From Diogma glabrata (taxonomy: Eukaryota; Arthropoda; Insecta; Diptera; Cylindrotomidae): a DNA stretch of 64,000 nucleotides. Each line of letters begins with the position of its first letter. Position 1 is the stretch's first letter. Shown here piece by piece: positions 11,985-23,122 of the stretch. Below the pieces are notes generated by a model. The model did no database searches. It was not told where the DNA came from and saw only the letters and a program-made list of their open reading frames with translations. Both the position numbers and the translations under genes were made by a program. The stretch spans positions 386,430,865 through 386,494,864 of the forward strand of contig OY856186.1 in NCBI GenBank assembly GCA_963693315.1. Direction: 5' to 3'.

Positions 11985-13357
11985 ATTTACATTATTTTTT
12001 TTTTCCTTTATCTCCATTTAGGAGCATAGGGCGTCTACTAGACTGGACCATCTGACTCTGTTCGGGGCAATCGCTTTCAGTTCACCCCATGTCTTGCCGA
12101 TTTGTTTTGCTTCAGCTAGCACCGTTTTCTTCCATGTCATGGGTGGTCTTCCAACTCTCCTTTTACCTTGTGGATTCCACTCTAGGGACATCCTTGTTAT
12201 ATCTTTAGCTGATTTCCTCAGTGTATGTAGTATCCATCTCCATTTCCTTTGTTTTATCTTGGACTCAATGTCTAACTGCTCTGTCTGCCGTAGAAGTTCC
12301 TGGTTACTGATGGTGTTCGGCCAGAAGCATTTGATCAGTCTTCTCAGGCATTTGTTCACAAACAACTGTATTTTATTTGTGATCTTCTTTGTGTGTTTCC
12401 ACGTTTCACACCCATACAGCAGTACTGACTTGACGCATGCATTGAACATTTGTAGCTTTGTCTTTCTTGACAGGACGGATGCATTCCAGATCTTGTGAAG
12501 CATATTGAACGTATTTCTAGCTTTGTTAATACGCTGATTGATATCTTCTTCAGTCCCGCCTGTTTTTGCTACAGTACAACCAAGGCACACAAATTTGTCG
12601 ACTTCATCCACTTGTGTATTGTTGATGGTAATTGGTGTTATCGTTTTGGTGTTCAATCTCATAGACTTTGTTTGCCTGATATTAATGTTGAGACCGACAT
12701 CATGTGCAAGGGCTGATAGCTTCTGTATTTTCTGATGCATGTCCGTATGTGTGTGTGTAAGTAGACAGATGTCATCTGCGTAGTCTAGATCATTGAGCTG
12801 GCTTGTTGTGTTCCATTGGATTCCATTTGGACTTGCATCATCGAGCTTTCTCATGATACTATCTAGTACTATCAGGAATAGTAGCGGGGATAGTACACAG
12901 CCTTGTCTCACTCCTCGGTGGTTGTTGTATTTATCACTTTGCTGTCCTTTGTATTGTATTCTGTTTGCAGCATCCCGATACATTTCTTTGATTAGATCAA
13001 CTTTCTCCGGGACGCCCATTTCACAAAGTGTCTTCCATATCGCGCTTCTGTTAATTGAGTCGAAGGCGCGTTCGAAGTCCACGAAGAGGAGATACAATGG
13101 TGAATTCCATACGTTTGATTGCTCTATGATGATACGGATTGTGTTGATATGATCGGTACAGCTTCTTCCTGGTCTAAAGCCAGCTTGTTCATTTCTTAGT
13201 TTCATGTTAATTGATGGAGATATTCTTTCGAGAATGATCATCGCTAGTATTTTCATTATTGTGTTGAGCAGAGATATACCTCTCCAATTTTTGCATTCTC
13301 TTAGATCACCTTTCTTTGGGATTGTTATGGTTAAACCTTCTTTCCATTTACATTATT
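11984..13357 (-). mobile_element. 5'-truncated LINE insertion with 13-bp target-site duplication
   Basis: The 13-mer catttacattatt occurs at 11984-11996 and 13345-13357, exactly bounding a minus-strand LINE fragment. A short T-run right after the left copy (11997-12004) is the complement of its poly(A) tail. The element runs from a truncated reverse-transcriptase frame at 13344 to the tail at about 11997. This is the standard outcome of target-primed reverse transcription with premature termination. Confidence 0.9.
12018..13344 (-). CDS. Non-LTR retrotransposon reverse transcriptase, C-terminal part (5'-truncated)
   Basis: Open from the truncation point (read as IPKKGDLRECKNWRGISLLN at the start) to the stop at 12018, about 440 residues. 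It shows RT motif 1 (NWRGISLL), motif 2 (EQAGFRPGRSCTDHI), motif A (LLFVDFERAFDSI), motif B (GVRQGCVLSPLLF) and catalytic YADDI, then CLGCTV. A C-terminal region follows with LLYGCETW and a basic KRRVGRPPMTW segment ending in WSSLVDALCS. This C-terminus resembles a family common in marine invertebrate and arthropod genomes; I cannot assign its clade (RTE- or Nimb-like) without a search. The endonuclease part is absent. No internal stops, so the insertion is fairly young. Confidence 0.9.
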
Positions 13358-13479
13358 AGTACTTATAAATTAATGATTAGACTGATTCCTACAAGAATAA
13401 ATGATGCTAGCGTAAAAATATTTTTCATTGGGTATATATAATCTATCTCTAAGCAGCCAGCTCAAACAAAATTTCATAC

Positions 13480-14035
13480 CACTACATATACAAAATTTTT
13501 GTTTTTCATTTTTTCGAAAACGGCGGGGCTAACTTCTAATCAAAACATCGTTCTTGCGTACCAAATTTTTGCATTGGTAGTATGGAATTTTTTTTGAGTA
13601 GCACAACTTGCACAACAATAGAACAATACACCACAGCATTTGTATTTGTTTTTTTTGCCAAATGGCGGGGCTAACTTCTGCTTAGCCTTCTGCTCGAATG
13701 CGTTAGGCTCGAATAATCGTTTTAGCCTGTCACCATTTATTTATTGGTGATATGGAATTTTTCTTGAGTAGCACATCCAGCACAACTATGGTACAATACA
13801 GCACAACATCCTTTTTTAATGTATTGTTAAATGGCGGGGCTAGCTTCTACTCGAAAAATCATTTTCGCGTGTTTAAATTTTTCGGTTGGTGGGTACAAAT
13901 TTGTACTGGAGTAGCACAACTCGCACAACTTTAACACAATACAGCACTCAATTTAGTTTTTTTTCCAAAATGGCGGCGCTAACTTCTACTTGAAGAAATG
14001 ATGTTAGCGTTATAAAATTTTTCTGTTAGGAATAC
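13480..14035 (-). repeat. Satellite-like tandem array, block B, left part
   Basis: Same monomer family as block A in the opposite orientation (gcggggctaacttct, gtagcacaac-gcacaact). The segment 13870-14035 aligns with the complement of block A near 3496-3640 and ends at aatac (14031-14035), where the LINE begins. Confidence 0.85.
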
Positions 14036-14291
14036 TTTTTTTTCAAGATGGCGAAAGAATAACATGTTTGGTTATTTCGGAGAAAAATTATTTTCATTTA
14101 TATTTAATTTGTCTAATATTAAATTTTGATTTATCTGATCATTTATCGATTGTGGTGATTGTGAATAAATTGTTACATAGTGTGCAATTATAATATCAAA
14201 ATTGTTTTGTTTTAACAATAAAGAAATTCAACAAAATAGTTAAAGTGAAAAAATTTAACGCTTAGTGCCATTCATTACATAACCTTATAAA

Positions 14292-15113
14292 ATGTCACTT
14301 TCATCAAACAAATTGAACTTCAAAACTTTGCGTAATGGTAGAACAGTCGAATCATCTGCTCCTATAGATCAGAATACTGAAAAAGATGAGGCGTTACTTG
14401 ATGATATTGATGAAATGAAACTATTTGAATTGAAAGAGCCAAATAATAAAAATCTGCTCGACGCCATTAAAAGTAGTGTAATTAATTGCACGAAACAAAT
14501 ATCGATGTTAAAATCTACATTATTATCACACATAAAAGAGGAAACTCATAAACTACAAGAAGCTCAAAATGAAACCAACGCTCGCGTTGCTGATTTAAAC
14601 AACGATTTAATAAAAGTAAAGCACGAATTGAATTTTCTGAAGCAAAAAGAAATGTTTAATGACGTTATTATTATGGGATTTCCAGATACAAATATGACTG
14701 CCAATGAAATCATTACTAAATTGGATTCTTTCTACAAATTTGGATTAGATAATGTAGCTTCTTCTCATAAAATAGTACTTGGGAAACGATCACATATTAT
14801 CATGCAATTAAATAGTGCAGAAACTAAATCAAGTATAATGCGAATGAAAAAATCATTGGGTCCATGCTATGTCCACCAAATTTTAACCAACATTAATAGC
14901 AATAATGGTAATAAAATTTATTTTCAAGATCGACTAACGAAGGAAAACCAAAAACTTCTAAGCGACCTGCGAGATCTTAGAAAAAACAAAGTTATTCATC
15001 ACTATTGGTATCGTCATGGAAAATTTTTCATCAAAGTTAAAGAAGGAGACCTTCAGTATAAATTTATTACAACAACTGACGACATCGTTACAAATGACGT
15101 AAATCATCCGTAA
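14292..15113 (+). CDS. LINE ORF1 protein with coiled coil and FP25-like (Baculo_FP) domain
   Basis: 273 residues. A charged N-terminal region is followed by a predicted coiled coil (about 85-118: heptad-like SHIKEETHKLQEAQNE... to LKQKE). A domain at about 120-255 then has NDVIIMGFPD near its start and YFQDRLTKENQKLLSDL followed by WYRHGKFFIK. The DRLT...LL...LR...G-FFIK layout matches the FP25/Baculo_FP-like domain known in ORF1 proteins of several CR1- and Jockey-related LINEs. It probably packages the element RNA. The frame is intact, and a 220-bp spacer separates it from ORF2. Start at the first ATG after the 5' untranslated region. Confidence 0.82.
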   Translation: MSLSSNKLNFKTLRNGRTVESSAPIDQNTEKDEALLDDIDEMKLFELKEPNNKNLLDAIKSSVINCTKQISMLKSTLLSHIKEETHKLQEAQNETNARVADLNNDLIKVKHELNFLKQKEMFNDVIIMGFPDTNMTANEIITKLDSFYKFGLDNVASSHKIVLGKRSHIIMQLNSAETKSSIMRMKKSLGPCYVHQILTNINSNNGNKIYFQDRLTKENQKLLSDLRDLRKNKVIHHYWYRHGKFFIKVKEGDLQYKFITTTDDIVTNDVNHP

Positions 15114-15333
15114 TCGAAATTGATGTTAATAATAATAATAATACAAAAATACACAAGCAGCTGATAGACAACAATAATATACATACCGTTTTTTTCCGAG
15201 GTAATACTGGATGTAGATAATATTATATTAATCTTTTTTTTAATTTTAGTCTTGAAAAATATTTCTGAAATTTGTGAACTCTCTAAGTAGAAAAAAAATT
15301 AATTTTCATATTACTGATTTTTAAACATCTAAT

Positions 15334-17571
15334 ATGTCAAACTTGGCAGAAAATACTCACTTTCTAAGTTTAAATAAATTCAAAAACAATATTGACACAA
15401 TTCAAGGAATAAACATTTTATATATAAATATTAACAGATTAAGAAATAAGTTAGAAAAGCTAGAAGAACTGCTATGTTCCTTACAGATTAACATAAGTGT
15501 TATAGTGCTTGTGGAAACGTTTCTACAAGAAAACGAGTTAAGCTATTTTAATTTGAATGGATATAAATCTTTTCACCATACTAGACAGGGAAGAAGTGGA
15601 GGTGGAGTATCGATTTTTACAAGTTTAAACCTAGATTTTGATTTCTGTTTTGCAGATTCCTTCAATGAAAATGATTTATTAGTTATTAAATCTAGGCAAA
15701 TTAAAATGACCTTAATTGCAATATATCGTCCACCCCATACTAATCTCAGTTTGTTTCTGAAATATTTTAATGATATTCTTGAAAAATATAAATTATCGTT
15801 TATAGTTGGTGATCTAAATATTAATCTATTAAATGACATGGACACACAGACTAATAACTATAAACAAATCATTGGTATGAATGGATTCAAAATTATAAAT
15901 AAGATTCATGAAAATTTTTATACAAGAAAATCGATCTCTATAAAAACGCTACTGGATCATGCAATGACTTCGGTGTCTGATAAGTTTTTGGTTTATCTTG
16001 GTGATACACATTTAAGTGACCACCGATTTATGGTAATAAATAAATCAAGAGCAAAATTGGATAATAATTTAATTACAATCAATAAAGTTAATGAATCTAA
16101 TGTTATTCAACAAATATCTGAGCTTAACTTTGAAACCCTATGTTTTGAAAATTTACACAAAATTCTAGTAAAAACTATTGAGCATAATAAAACAACAATA
16201 TTAGCTAAAAAAAAATATCAATTATATGAAAAGCCTTGGTTTACATCGTCCTTAAAACGGTCAATTAAAATACGAAATAAATTTTATAAACTGTCCAAAA
16301 AATATATCCAGAACGAATATTTTCGTATAAAATTTCTAGAAATGAAAAAATTTGTTAAAATTAAGATATTTGAACTAAAATCTAACTACTATTCCAAAAA
16401 ATTTGAAAACAGTACGAACAACCCTAAACTGTTTTGGACCTTGATCAAAGAGGTATTATATAATTCTCCTATGAACGATTGCGAAAATTCTGCATTAATA
16501 TCATTAAAAATTAATGGAATAATTGATAGTGATCAACAAAATGTAGCAAATGCGTTTAACAAATTCTTTGTAAATGTGTCAAATAACATAACTATGGGTA
16601 TAAATTATGAACAACCTAATTACTTAATTCCTATTATATCCAATGCAAATAGTCTCAATGAATTCTCACCAACCTGTTCAAATGAAATCTCTGACATTCT
16701 TGTTCAGATAAATGCAAACTCTTCAATTGGGTGGGATGGCATATCAACTAAATTATTGAAAAGCTTACCAGATCTCTCAGAATTTCTAAGCAACTCAATC
16801 AATTTATCATTTACTAATGGTATATTCCCTGATCAATTGAAAATTGCTAGAATCAAACCACTTTTTAAAGCGGGAAATAGATTAGAATCGTCTAACTATC
16901 GACCTATTTCCATTCTATCGGTCATGTCAAAGATATATGAAAGAGCAATTCATACACGTCTTCACAGTCATCTAATTTCGAATAACATTGTTCACCCAAA
17001 TCAGTTCGGATTTACCAAAAAAAGTAGCACATTATCAGCCACACTTAATTTTATGGAACAAATCTATGACCATTTAGAAAGAAAGTACTTTACTGCAACC
17101 ATGTGTCTCGATTTGAGGAAAGCATTTGATTGCGTCTTTTATGAGATTCTTATAGGAAAACTTATAGTGTATGGTGTCAAAGAGACAGCATTGGAACTGA
17201 TAATAAATTATTTAACAAATAGGAAACAATTTGTTCAAATAAATAACATAAAATCTAATTATGAATCAGTGCAATCTGGGATCCCACAAGGATCAATTTT
17301 AGGCCCAATTCTTTTTATCATTTATATAAATGATATTTTTAAGCTTAATCTAAATGGTACTCTACAACTCTATGCAGATGACGTAGTGATTATTTACAAA
17401 AATCAAAATATTGAGCAATTAAAACAAGATATGGAAGACGACTTAAATACTCTTACACAGTACTTTGATGCGAACAAATTGAAAATCAATTTTGAAAAAA
17501 CGAATTTCATAATTTTTCAAATCAAAACAGACAAAACTAAGCATTTCGATAGCATTTTAATTGGAAAAAAG
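15334..17571 (+). CDS. LINE ORF2: apurinic-type endonuclease and reverse transcriptase, 5' part
   Basis: The endonuclease domain occupies about residues 25-240: ILYININRLRNKLEKL, VLVETFL, SGGGVSIF, AIYRPPH, FIVGDLNINLL and SDHRFMVI. The RT domain starts near 470 with IKPLFKAGN and SNYRPISIL. It continues with HPNQFGFTKKSST, MCLDLRKAFDCV (motif A), SGIPQGSILGPILFIIYIND (motif B) and LQLYADDVVII (catalytic), then the thumb region. Coding continues as open frame to 17589, but the last codons belong to an inserted element that begins near 17572. The rest of the protein resumes at 20910. ORF2 is therefore split, not frameshifted. Confidence 0.92.
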
Positions 17572-17849
17572 TCAGACAAGTGCGAATAAAATTCGCTCGT
17601 CAAGGGTTCCGTGAATGTAAAGAAAACAATATCAAAATAATTTACATAAAGTTGTGTTGTAAAGGGTTTATATTGCCAGACCATAGACACATAAAAACTA
17701 AATGGTTCATCGTAAATATCAATAGTTAATGTCAATCTCATCTATATTGATCGAAATGATATAAAAAATATTACTTTAGGTTAAATTATATCCATAGCTA
17801 TTTATGGTAGCTAAGGAACGACTCAATTCTGTTAAACAACGACGAAATT

Positions 17850-20400
17850 TAGGGGTGGAGTGGTGTTAACGCTAAAAATAGGACTTTTTTGACAATAATT
17901 CAAAAACTGTGCATCGCAAGATTCTAAAATAATTGTAATGTTTCTTAATTTTGGTGTTCTTTCAAATGACACTCATGCGAGCCAAAAAACCTTTTTTTCA
18001 CGATTCCCCACTCCTATCCCCTAAACACGTAGAATTAAAACTACTTGAGGCTTCGCTATATTTTTCGTTAAGGGTTTATTAAATTTCCTATCTCTATGAA
18101 TTTTTTCAAATTTTTCTGTCAATCAACGAAGAAACGTATAGGGAGGGGGGACCAACCTTTTGTTGCACTTTTTTGAGAATAATTCAAAAACGGTGCATCG
18201 CAAAATTCTAAAAAAACTGTATTGTTTTTTAATTTTGATGCTCTATCAAATGACATCATGCGGGTCATGCGGGTCAAAAAAACAATTTTTCACCCTTCCC
18301 CACTCCCATCCCCTAAACACATAGAAATAAAATCACTTGAAGCTTCGCTATATTTTTCGTGTTCCATAGAATTATAGGCTCATCGCTTTACTAAAATTTT
18401 CAGTTCTTTCTATAGCAACAATTTTTTTGTGTTAGATTACATAAGTTCGACATTTGAGTCGGTGCTTGAAAAACAACGTATAATTTTAACAATATTTAAA
18501 ATTAACAAAAGATCAATGTTTGACTTAAACAATAGCATATTAAACAAATATTAACCCTAAAATAATTGCAGGTTATCGAACTTACCATTCAATTAAAACT
18601 CAACATTTTCTAAAGTTATACAAGAAATTTATTAAACCAGTAATTATGAATGGATTACAAACGTGGATCTTAACACAAACTAACAAATCACATCAATCTG
18701 ATTTGAACCTTGAGAATTTACGCCACCTTTTGGGCCCACTTATGGCATACAATACAATAGATAGTAAAGGACCGTGATAATTTTAAAAATAAAGTTCTTT
18801 CTTTTGGATAACTGGTTATATTCACTCTAAAAAAGTTGCAAAATTAAGAATTGCTCTAAGAATCAGTACAAAGGATGACATGACTAAAAATGTACACGCC
18901 AGTCCCACTCAATATTGCTTTTCGGGTTAAAAAGCTTTATTTCACCTTACCATTCCTACCCTTTCAAAACGATTAATAAATATTTGATACACGGGGAGAC
19001 GGTCTGAATTTTGAACATTTTTGATCATAACTCAAAAACTGTGCACCGCAAAATTATAAAAAAAATTGCAATGATTTTTAAAATAGGTGCTCTTTCAAAT
19101 GACACTCCATTCGCTTGGGTCAAAAAAAGTTTTTTTTTACCCTCTCTTCCCCGGTGCCCTAAACACACAGAAATATAATTATTTGAGACTTCGGTATAAT
19201 TTTCATACAAAATTTACCAAATTTCCTAGCTCTGTGAATTTTTTCAAATTTTTCTGTCAATCAGTGTCGGAACGTAGGGGAGGGAACGGTTTGAATTTTG
19301 CAGTTTTTTGTCCATAACTCAAAAACTGTGCACCGCAAAATTAAAAAAAAAAATTGCAACGAATTCTAAATTAGGTGCTCTTTCAAATGACACCCCACTC
19401 GCTTGGGTCAAAAAAGTTTTTTTTTTACCCTCTTTACCCCGGTCCCCTAAACACTCAGAAATATAATTATTTGAGACTTCGGTATAATTTTCATACAAAA
19501 TTTACCAAATTGCCTAGCTCTGTGAATTTTTACAAATTTTTCTGTCAATCAGTGTCGAAACGTAGGGGGGGGGAACGGTTTTAATTTTGCACTTTTTTGT
19601 CCATAACTCAAAAACTGTGCACCGAAAATTTCTAAAAAAAATTGCAACAAATTTTAAATTAGGTGCTCTTTCAAATGACACCCCACTCGCTTGGGTCAAA
19701 AAAGTTTTTTTTTTACCCTCTCTACCCCGGTCCCCTAAACACACAGAAATATAATTATTTGAGACTTCGCTATAATTTTCATACAAAATTTACCAAATTG
19801 CCTAACTCTGTGAATTTTTCCAAATTTTTCTGTCAATCAGTGTCGAATCGAAGGGGGGGGGAACGGTTTGAATTTTGCACTTTTTTGTCCATAACTCAAA
19901 AACTGTGCACCGCAAAATTATAAAAAAAACTGCAACGAATTCTAAATTAGGTGTTCTTTCAAATGACACCCCACTCGTTTGGGTCAAAAAAGTTTTTTTT
20001 TTACCCTCTTTACCCCGGTCCCCTAAACACACAGAAATATAATTATTTGAGACTTCGCTATAATTTTCATACAAAATTTACCAAATTTCCTAGCTCTGTG
20101 AATTTTTCCAAATTTTTCTGTCAATCAGTGTCGAAACGAAGGGGGGGGTAACGGTTTGAATTTTGCACTTTTTTGTCCATAACTCAAAAATTGTGCACCG
20201 CAAAATTATAAAAAAAACTGCAACGAATTTTAAATTAGGTGCTCTTTCAAATGACACGAAGGGGGGGGGAACGGTATGTTTTTGACAATAACTCAAAAAC
20301 TGTGCACCGCAAAATTCTAAAAAAAATTGCTATGATTTCTAAATTAGGTGCTCTTTCAAATGACACCCCACTTGACCACATTTTAAATAGTGTTTTTACC
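17850..20400 (+). repeat. 288-bp tandem repeat inside the nested element
   Basis: Monomers share cataactcaaaaactgtgca, ggtgctctttcaaatgacac and a run of 6-9 G in gggaacggtttga. Two diverged units lie at 17850-18430. After a gap with a LINE scrap, units start near 18991, 19280, 19570, 19858 and 20146, with a shortened one at 20266. Adjacent units in the second block are about 90% alike, so it expanded recently. Short frames on both strands simply mirror the monomer. Confidence 0.92.
18568..18778 (+). pseudogene. LINE reverse-transcriptase C-terminal scrap
   Basis: A single open stretch reads AGYRTYHSIKTQHFLKLYKK, then FIKPVIMNGLQTW, and ends LRHLLGPLMAYNT. The order K-LYK-.IKPV...G-.TW followed by L-R.LLGP is the connection region found after the RT domain in Jockey- and RTE-type LINEs (usually IRPV..YG.ETW...R..LGP). 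Only about 70 residues survive, embedded between satellite monomers. Confidence 0.65.
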
Positions 20401-20909
20401 CCTCCTCATTTCTACCCCCTTAATAAATCTAATTATGAGAATATGACACTTTTATATATTTTTTATTAAAACTGTACTAATTTTTCTATCATTCCAAATA
20501 CATTTGAAAATTTTCGATCAGTTAGGTTCGGAGCTAATCGAGTTAAGAAAACACGAAGAAAACGTCATTATTCAGAATTATACAAAAAATGGTGAGTTGT
20601 AAAATTCCAAAATAAATTTTTAAGAAATACTGAAATGAAGCCCTTTCATATGATACCCTACTTGAATCTATAAAAAAATCTATTTTCTCAAAGGTCTCAC
20701 ATCGAACCCCTGTAAACCAAACGAAAACCACTTTAGTTTTATTTGTATTCGTCATTTCATGTGGACAGATTAGTTTTATACACATGCCAAATTTCAATTC
20801 CATAGCATTTATAGTTTACGAGATAATCGATATAATGTGAAAAACTCGTTTTACTCTCACCAATAGTGTTCCGTATAAAAAACGGAACCCTAAAAACGAA
20901 ATAAAACGC

Positions 20910-21542
20910 GTAAATTCCATAAATTTTTTAGGGTTGGAAATAGATTCAGCGCTTAGTTGGAAAAATCATATTGGTAATATAGGTAAAAAAATTATTCCAT
21001 TTGTTTGTACTTTAAATCGGGTAGGGAAATATCTTACACAGCATGTTGCCGATGTTGTGTATTTTTCGCATATATTATCTCACATTTCATACCTAATATC
21101 AATTTGGGGATCAGCTTATCCCTCAAACTTAGGTTTATTGCAAACTTTACAAAATAAAACCATTAAAGCCCTTCGAGGATTGCCCAACTCAACTGCAAGC
21201 AATAAACTGTATAGTACAACCATACTTCCTATCAAACAACTGATTAAATTTCATTACATGGTGACCTTGTTTAAAATTCAAAACAGTATGCTAAAATTTA
21301 ATAGCACCGTTATAAAAAATTTTGATATAACCAATCGCTCAACCAGAAGCGCTTCAAATATACGATTACCAAATTATAAATTAAAACTATCACAGAACAC
21401 TATTTTCTATTCTGGAATAAAATTATATAATAATTTAGAAGAAAACTACAAACATAAAAAATTAAAAGATTTTAAAGTGTCATTAAGAGAACAATTGTTT
21501 ATTGAATTCTTAGAAGAGTATAGCCTAACACATAATATTTAA
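20910..21542 (+). pseudogene. LINE ORF2, 3' part (after the nested insertion)
   Basis: Resumes in frame with a VNSINFLGLEIDS segment (the FLG-.-D motif after the RT domain). It continues through LSHISYLISIWGSA, IKALRGLP, LYSTTILPIKQLIKFH and a basic tail to the stop at 21540-21542. About 210 residues. Together with 15334-17571 it accounts for a normal LINE ORF2 length of about 950 residues. No frameshift or stop is seen, so the only lesion is the inserted element. Confidence 0.88.
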
Positions 21543-21785
21543 CTTTTGAAGTTTTGTTTGTTTAATTATCTAGTTAGTTTAATCTTTACTAATATCTTTA
21601 GTTGTCTATGTATTATTTTCCTATTAGTTTTTTGTAAACTTCTTTTTTTAGAATTAAGATTTGAATTATTTTCTAATTAATTATTAAGTAATAATTTTTT
21701 TTTTTTTTTTTTTGGTAGAGAGTGTATTAATTATTATAAGATTTTTTCCATGTATTATAAAATTAATTTTTTTTTTGGAAAATTG

Positions 21786-21814
<29 letters not shown>

Positions 21815-21818
<4 letters not shown>

Positions 21819-22692
21819 GAAATTTTTGTCTGAGTAGCACAACCAGCACAGCTTAGGCACAATACAGTACAACCTTTGTTTTTATTTTTTTATAAGAGGC
21901 GGGGCTAACTTCTGCTCAAAAAATCGGTTTAGTCTGCTAACTTTTATTCATTGCTTATATGCAATTCTTTCTGAGTAGCACAACTAGCACAACTAGAGTA
22001 CAATACATAACAACCTTGGTTTTGCATTTTTTTCAAAATGGTGGGGCTAGCTTCTGCTTAATCTTCTGCTCGAATGCTTTCTGCTCGAAAATATCCTTCT
22101 GCTCGAAAAATCGTTTTAGCGTGCCAACTTTTTTTCATTGTTGATATGGGATTCTTTTTGAGTGGCACATCCAGCACAACTGTAGCACAATACAGCGCCA
22201 CCTTTCTTCTTTGATTTTTACAAAATGGCGGGGCTAGCTTTCATTCGAAAAATAGTTTTAGTGTGGTGTAAATTATTCTGTTGGTGATATGATATTTTTT
22301 CAGTAGCACAACCAGCACAACTATTACACAATACAGCACTTCTTTTGTTTTTGATTTCTTCCAAAATGGCGGGGCTAACTTCTATTCGAAAAAAATGAGG
22401 CTAACTTTGTAAAAAAATTCTGTTAGGGCTACGAAAGTTTTGTCTAAGTAGCACAACCAGCACAACTCGAGCACAATACAGCACAACCTTTGGTTTTCAT
22501 TTTTTTCAAAATAGCGGGGCTAACTTCTGCTCGAAAAGTCGTTTTAGCGTGAAAACTTTTGTTCATTGATAATATGGAACTATTTCTGAGTAGCACAACC
22601 AGCACAACCCTAGCACAATACAGCACAACCTTTGCTTTTAATTTTTTTCAAAATGGCTGGGCTAACTTCAACTCGAAAAATCGTTTTAGCGT
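21815..22692 (-). repeat. Satellite-like tandem array, block B, right part
   Basis: Continues the array exactly where the LINE interrupted it (aatacgaaatttttgtct). About five monomers align, in reverse complement and in the same order, with 3495 down to about 2625 of block A. They share a diagnostic variant with cttctgctcgaa repeated three times (22066-22120). The array breaks off at 22692. Confidence 0.87.
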
Positions 22693-23122
22693 TATTGTTA
22701 AACGGATTACTAAACATATATCAACAAATTATACATGCACTTTATGTCAAGAAAGTAGTAAACCAAAAACAAATTTAGTAATTCTTCGTATAATAAACGT
22801 ATAGTCAAAATTTACAAATGCTAAGAGGGCTTTAGAATTAGTGATGGCATCAACTAAATCAATGATTCGTTCTGAGTGGATCGTTTGTTTGCAGTTACCA
22901 ATTTAAAAACGTTGGTAATCGTTCAATTAGTCACTTTAAAGGAACGTAAATGTTTAAGTAAAAAAATGCGAATAAAAGGCTAAAAACCATACATCTAATT
23001 AAAACGCAAATTAATTCTATATTTTGTAGTTCCATACTGCCCAACCATAATACTATACTACTAGTATTCATACTACTACATACTACCAACAAAAATAAAC
23101 AATAATCAAATCAATCTATTGT
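22693..23122. other. No gene seen; possible 5' part of the next LINE
   Basis: Between the array edge and the first recognisable codons of the next LINE. No convincing frame. It may be decayed LINE sequence, but I cannot show this. Confidence 0.4.

Larger units (their letters stand above)
17572..20910. mobile_element. 3.3-kb non-autonomous element nested in LINE ORF2
   Basis: The insertion is bounded by related inverted ends. The left has gtgcgaataaaattcgc followed by agggttccgt (17599); the right has acggaaccct (20882) followed by a diverged complement of the outer part. Ends of the type GTGCGA-...-AGGGTTCCGT are widespread in arthropod genomes, but I cannot name the superfamily. No transposase is present. 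The interior consists mainly of 288-bp satellite monomers plus a LINE fragment. Exact junctions are uncertain by some tens of bases, and no clean target duplication was found. Confidence 0.75.
14036..21814 (+). mobile_element. CR1/Jockey-group LINE inserted in block B, itself interrupted
   Basis: Starts with a T-run and caagatggcg at 14036 and ends in an A-tract of about 29 bases at 21787-21815. The pentamer aatac flanks it (14031-14035 and 21815-21819); because A bases overlap the tail, the true duplication may be slightly longer. The uninterrupted array at 3490-3510 (complement) shows the empty-site sequence, with cctaacag next to the unbroken junction. Removing a 3.3-kb nested insertion leaves about 4.4 kb, a normal size for a two-ORF LINE of this group. 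Confidence 0.88.

Noticed and set aside
12094..13152. Plus-strand frames across the LINE
   Set aside because: They are shadows of the minus-strand RT gene and have no motif of their own.
19087..20151. Repeated small proteins of 60-90 residues on both strands
   Set aside because: They recur with the 288-bp monomer and mirror it; no recognisable domain.
19020..20400. CRISPR-like array
   Set aside because: Units are about 288 bp and similar throughout, with no short repeat and unique spacer pattern; it is a eukaryotic-type tandem repeat.
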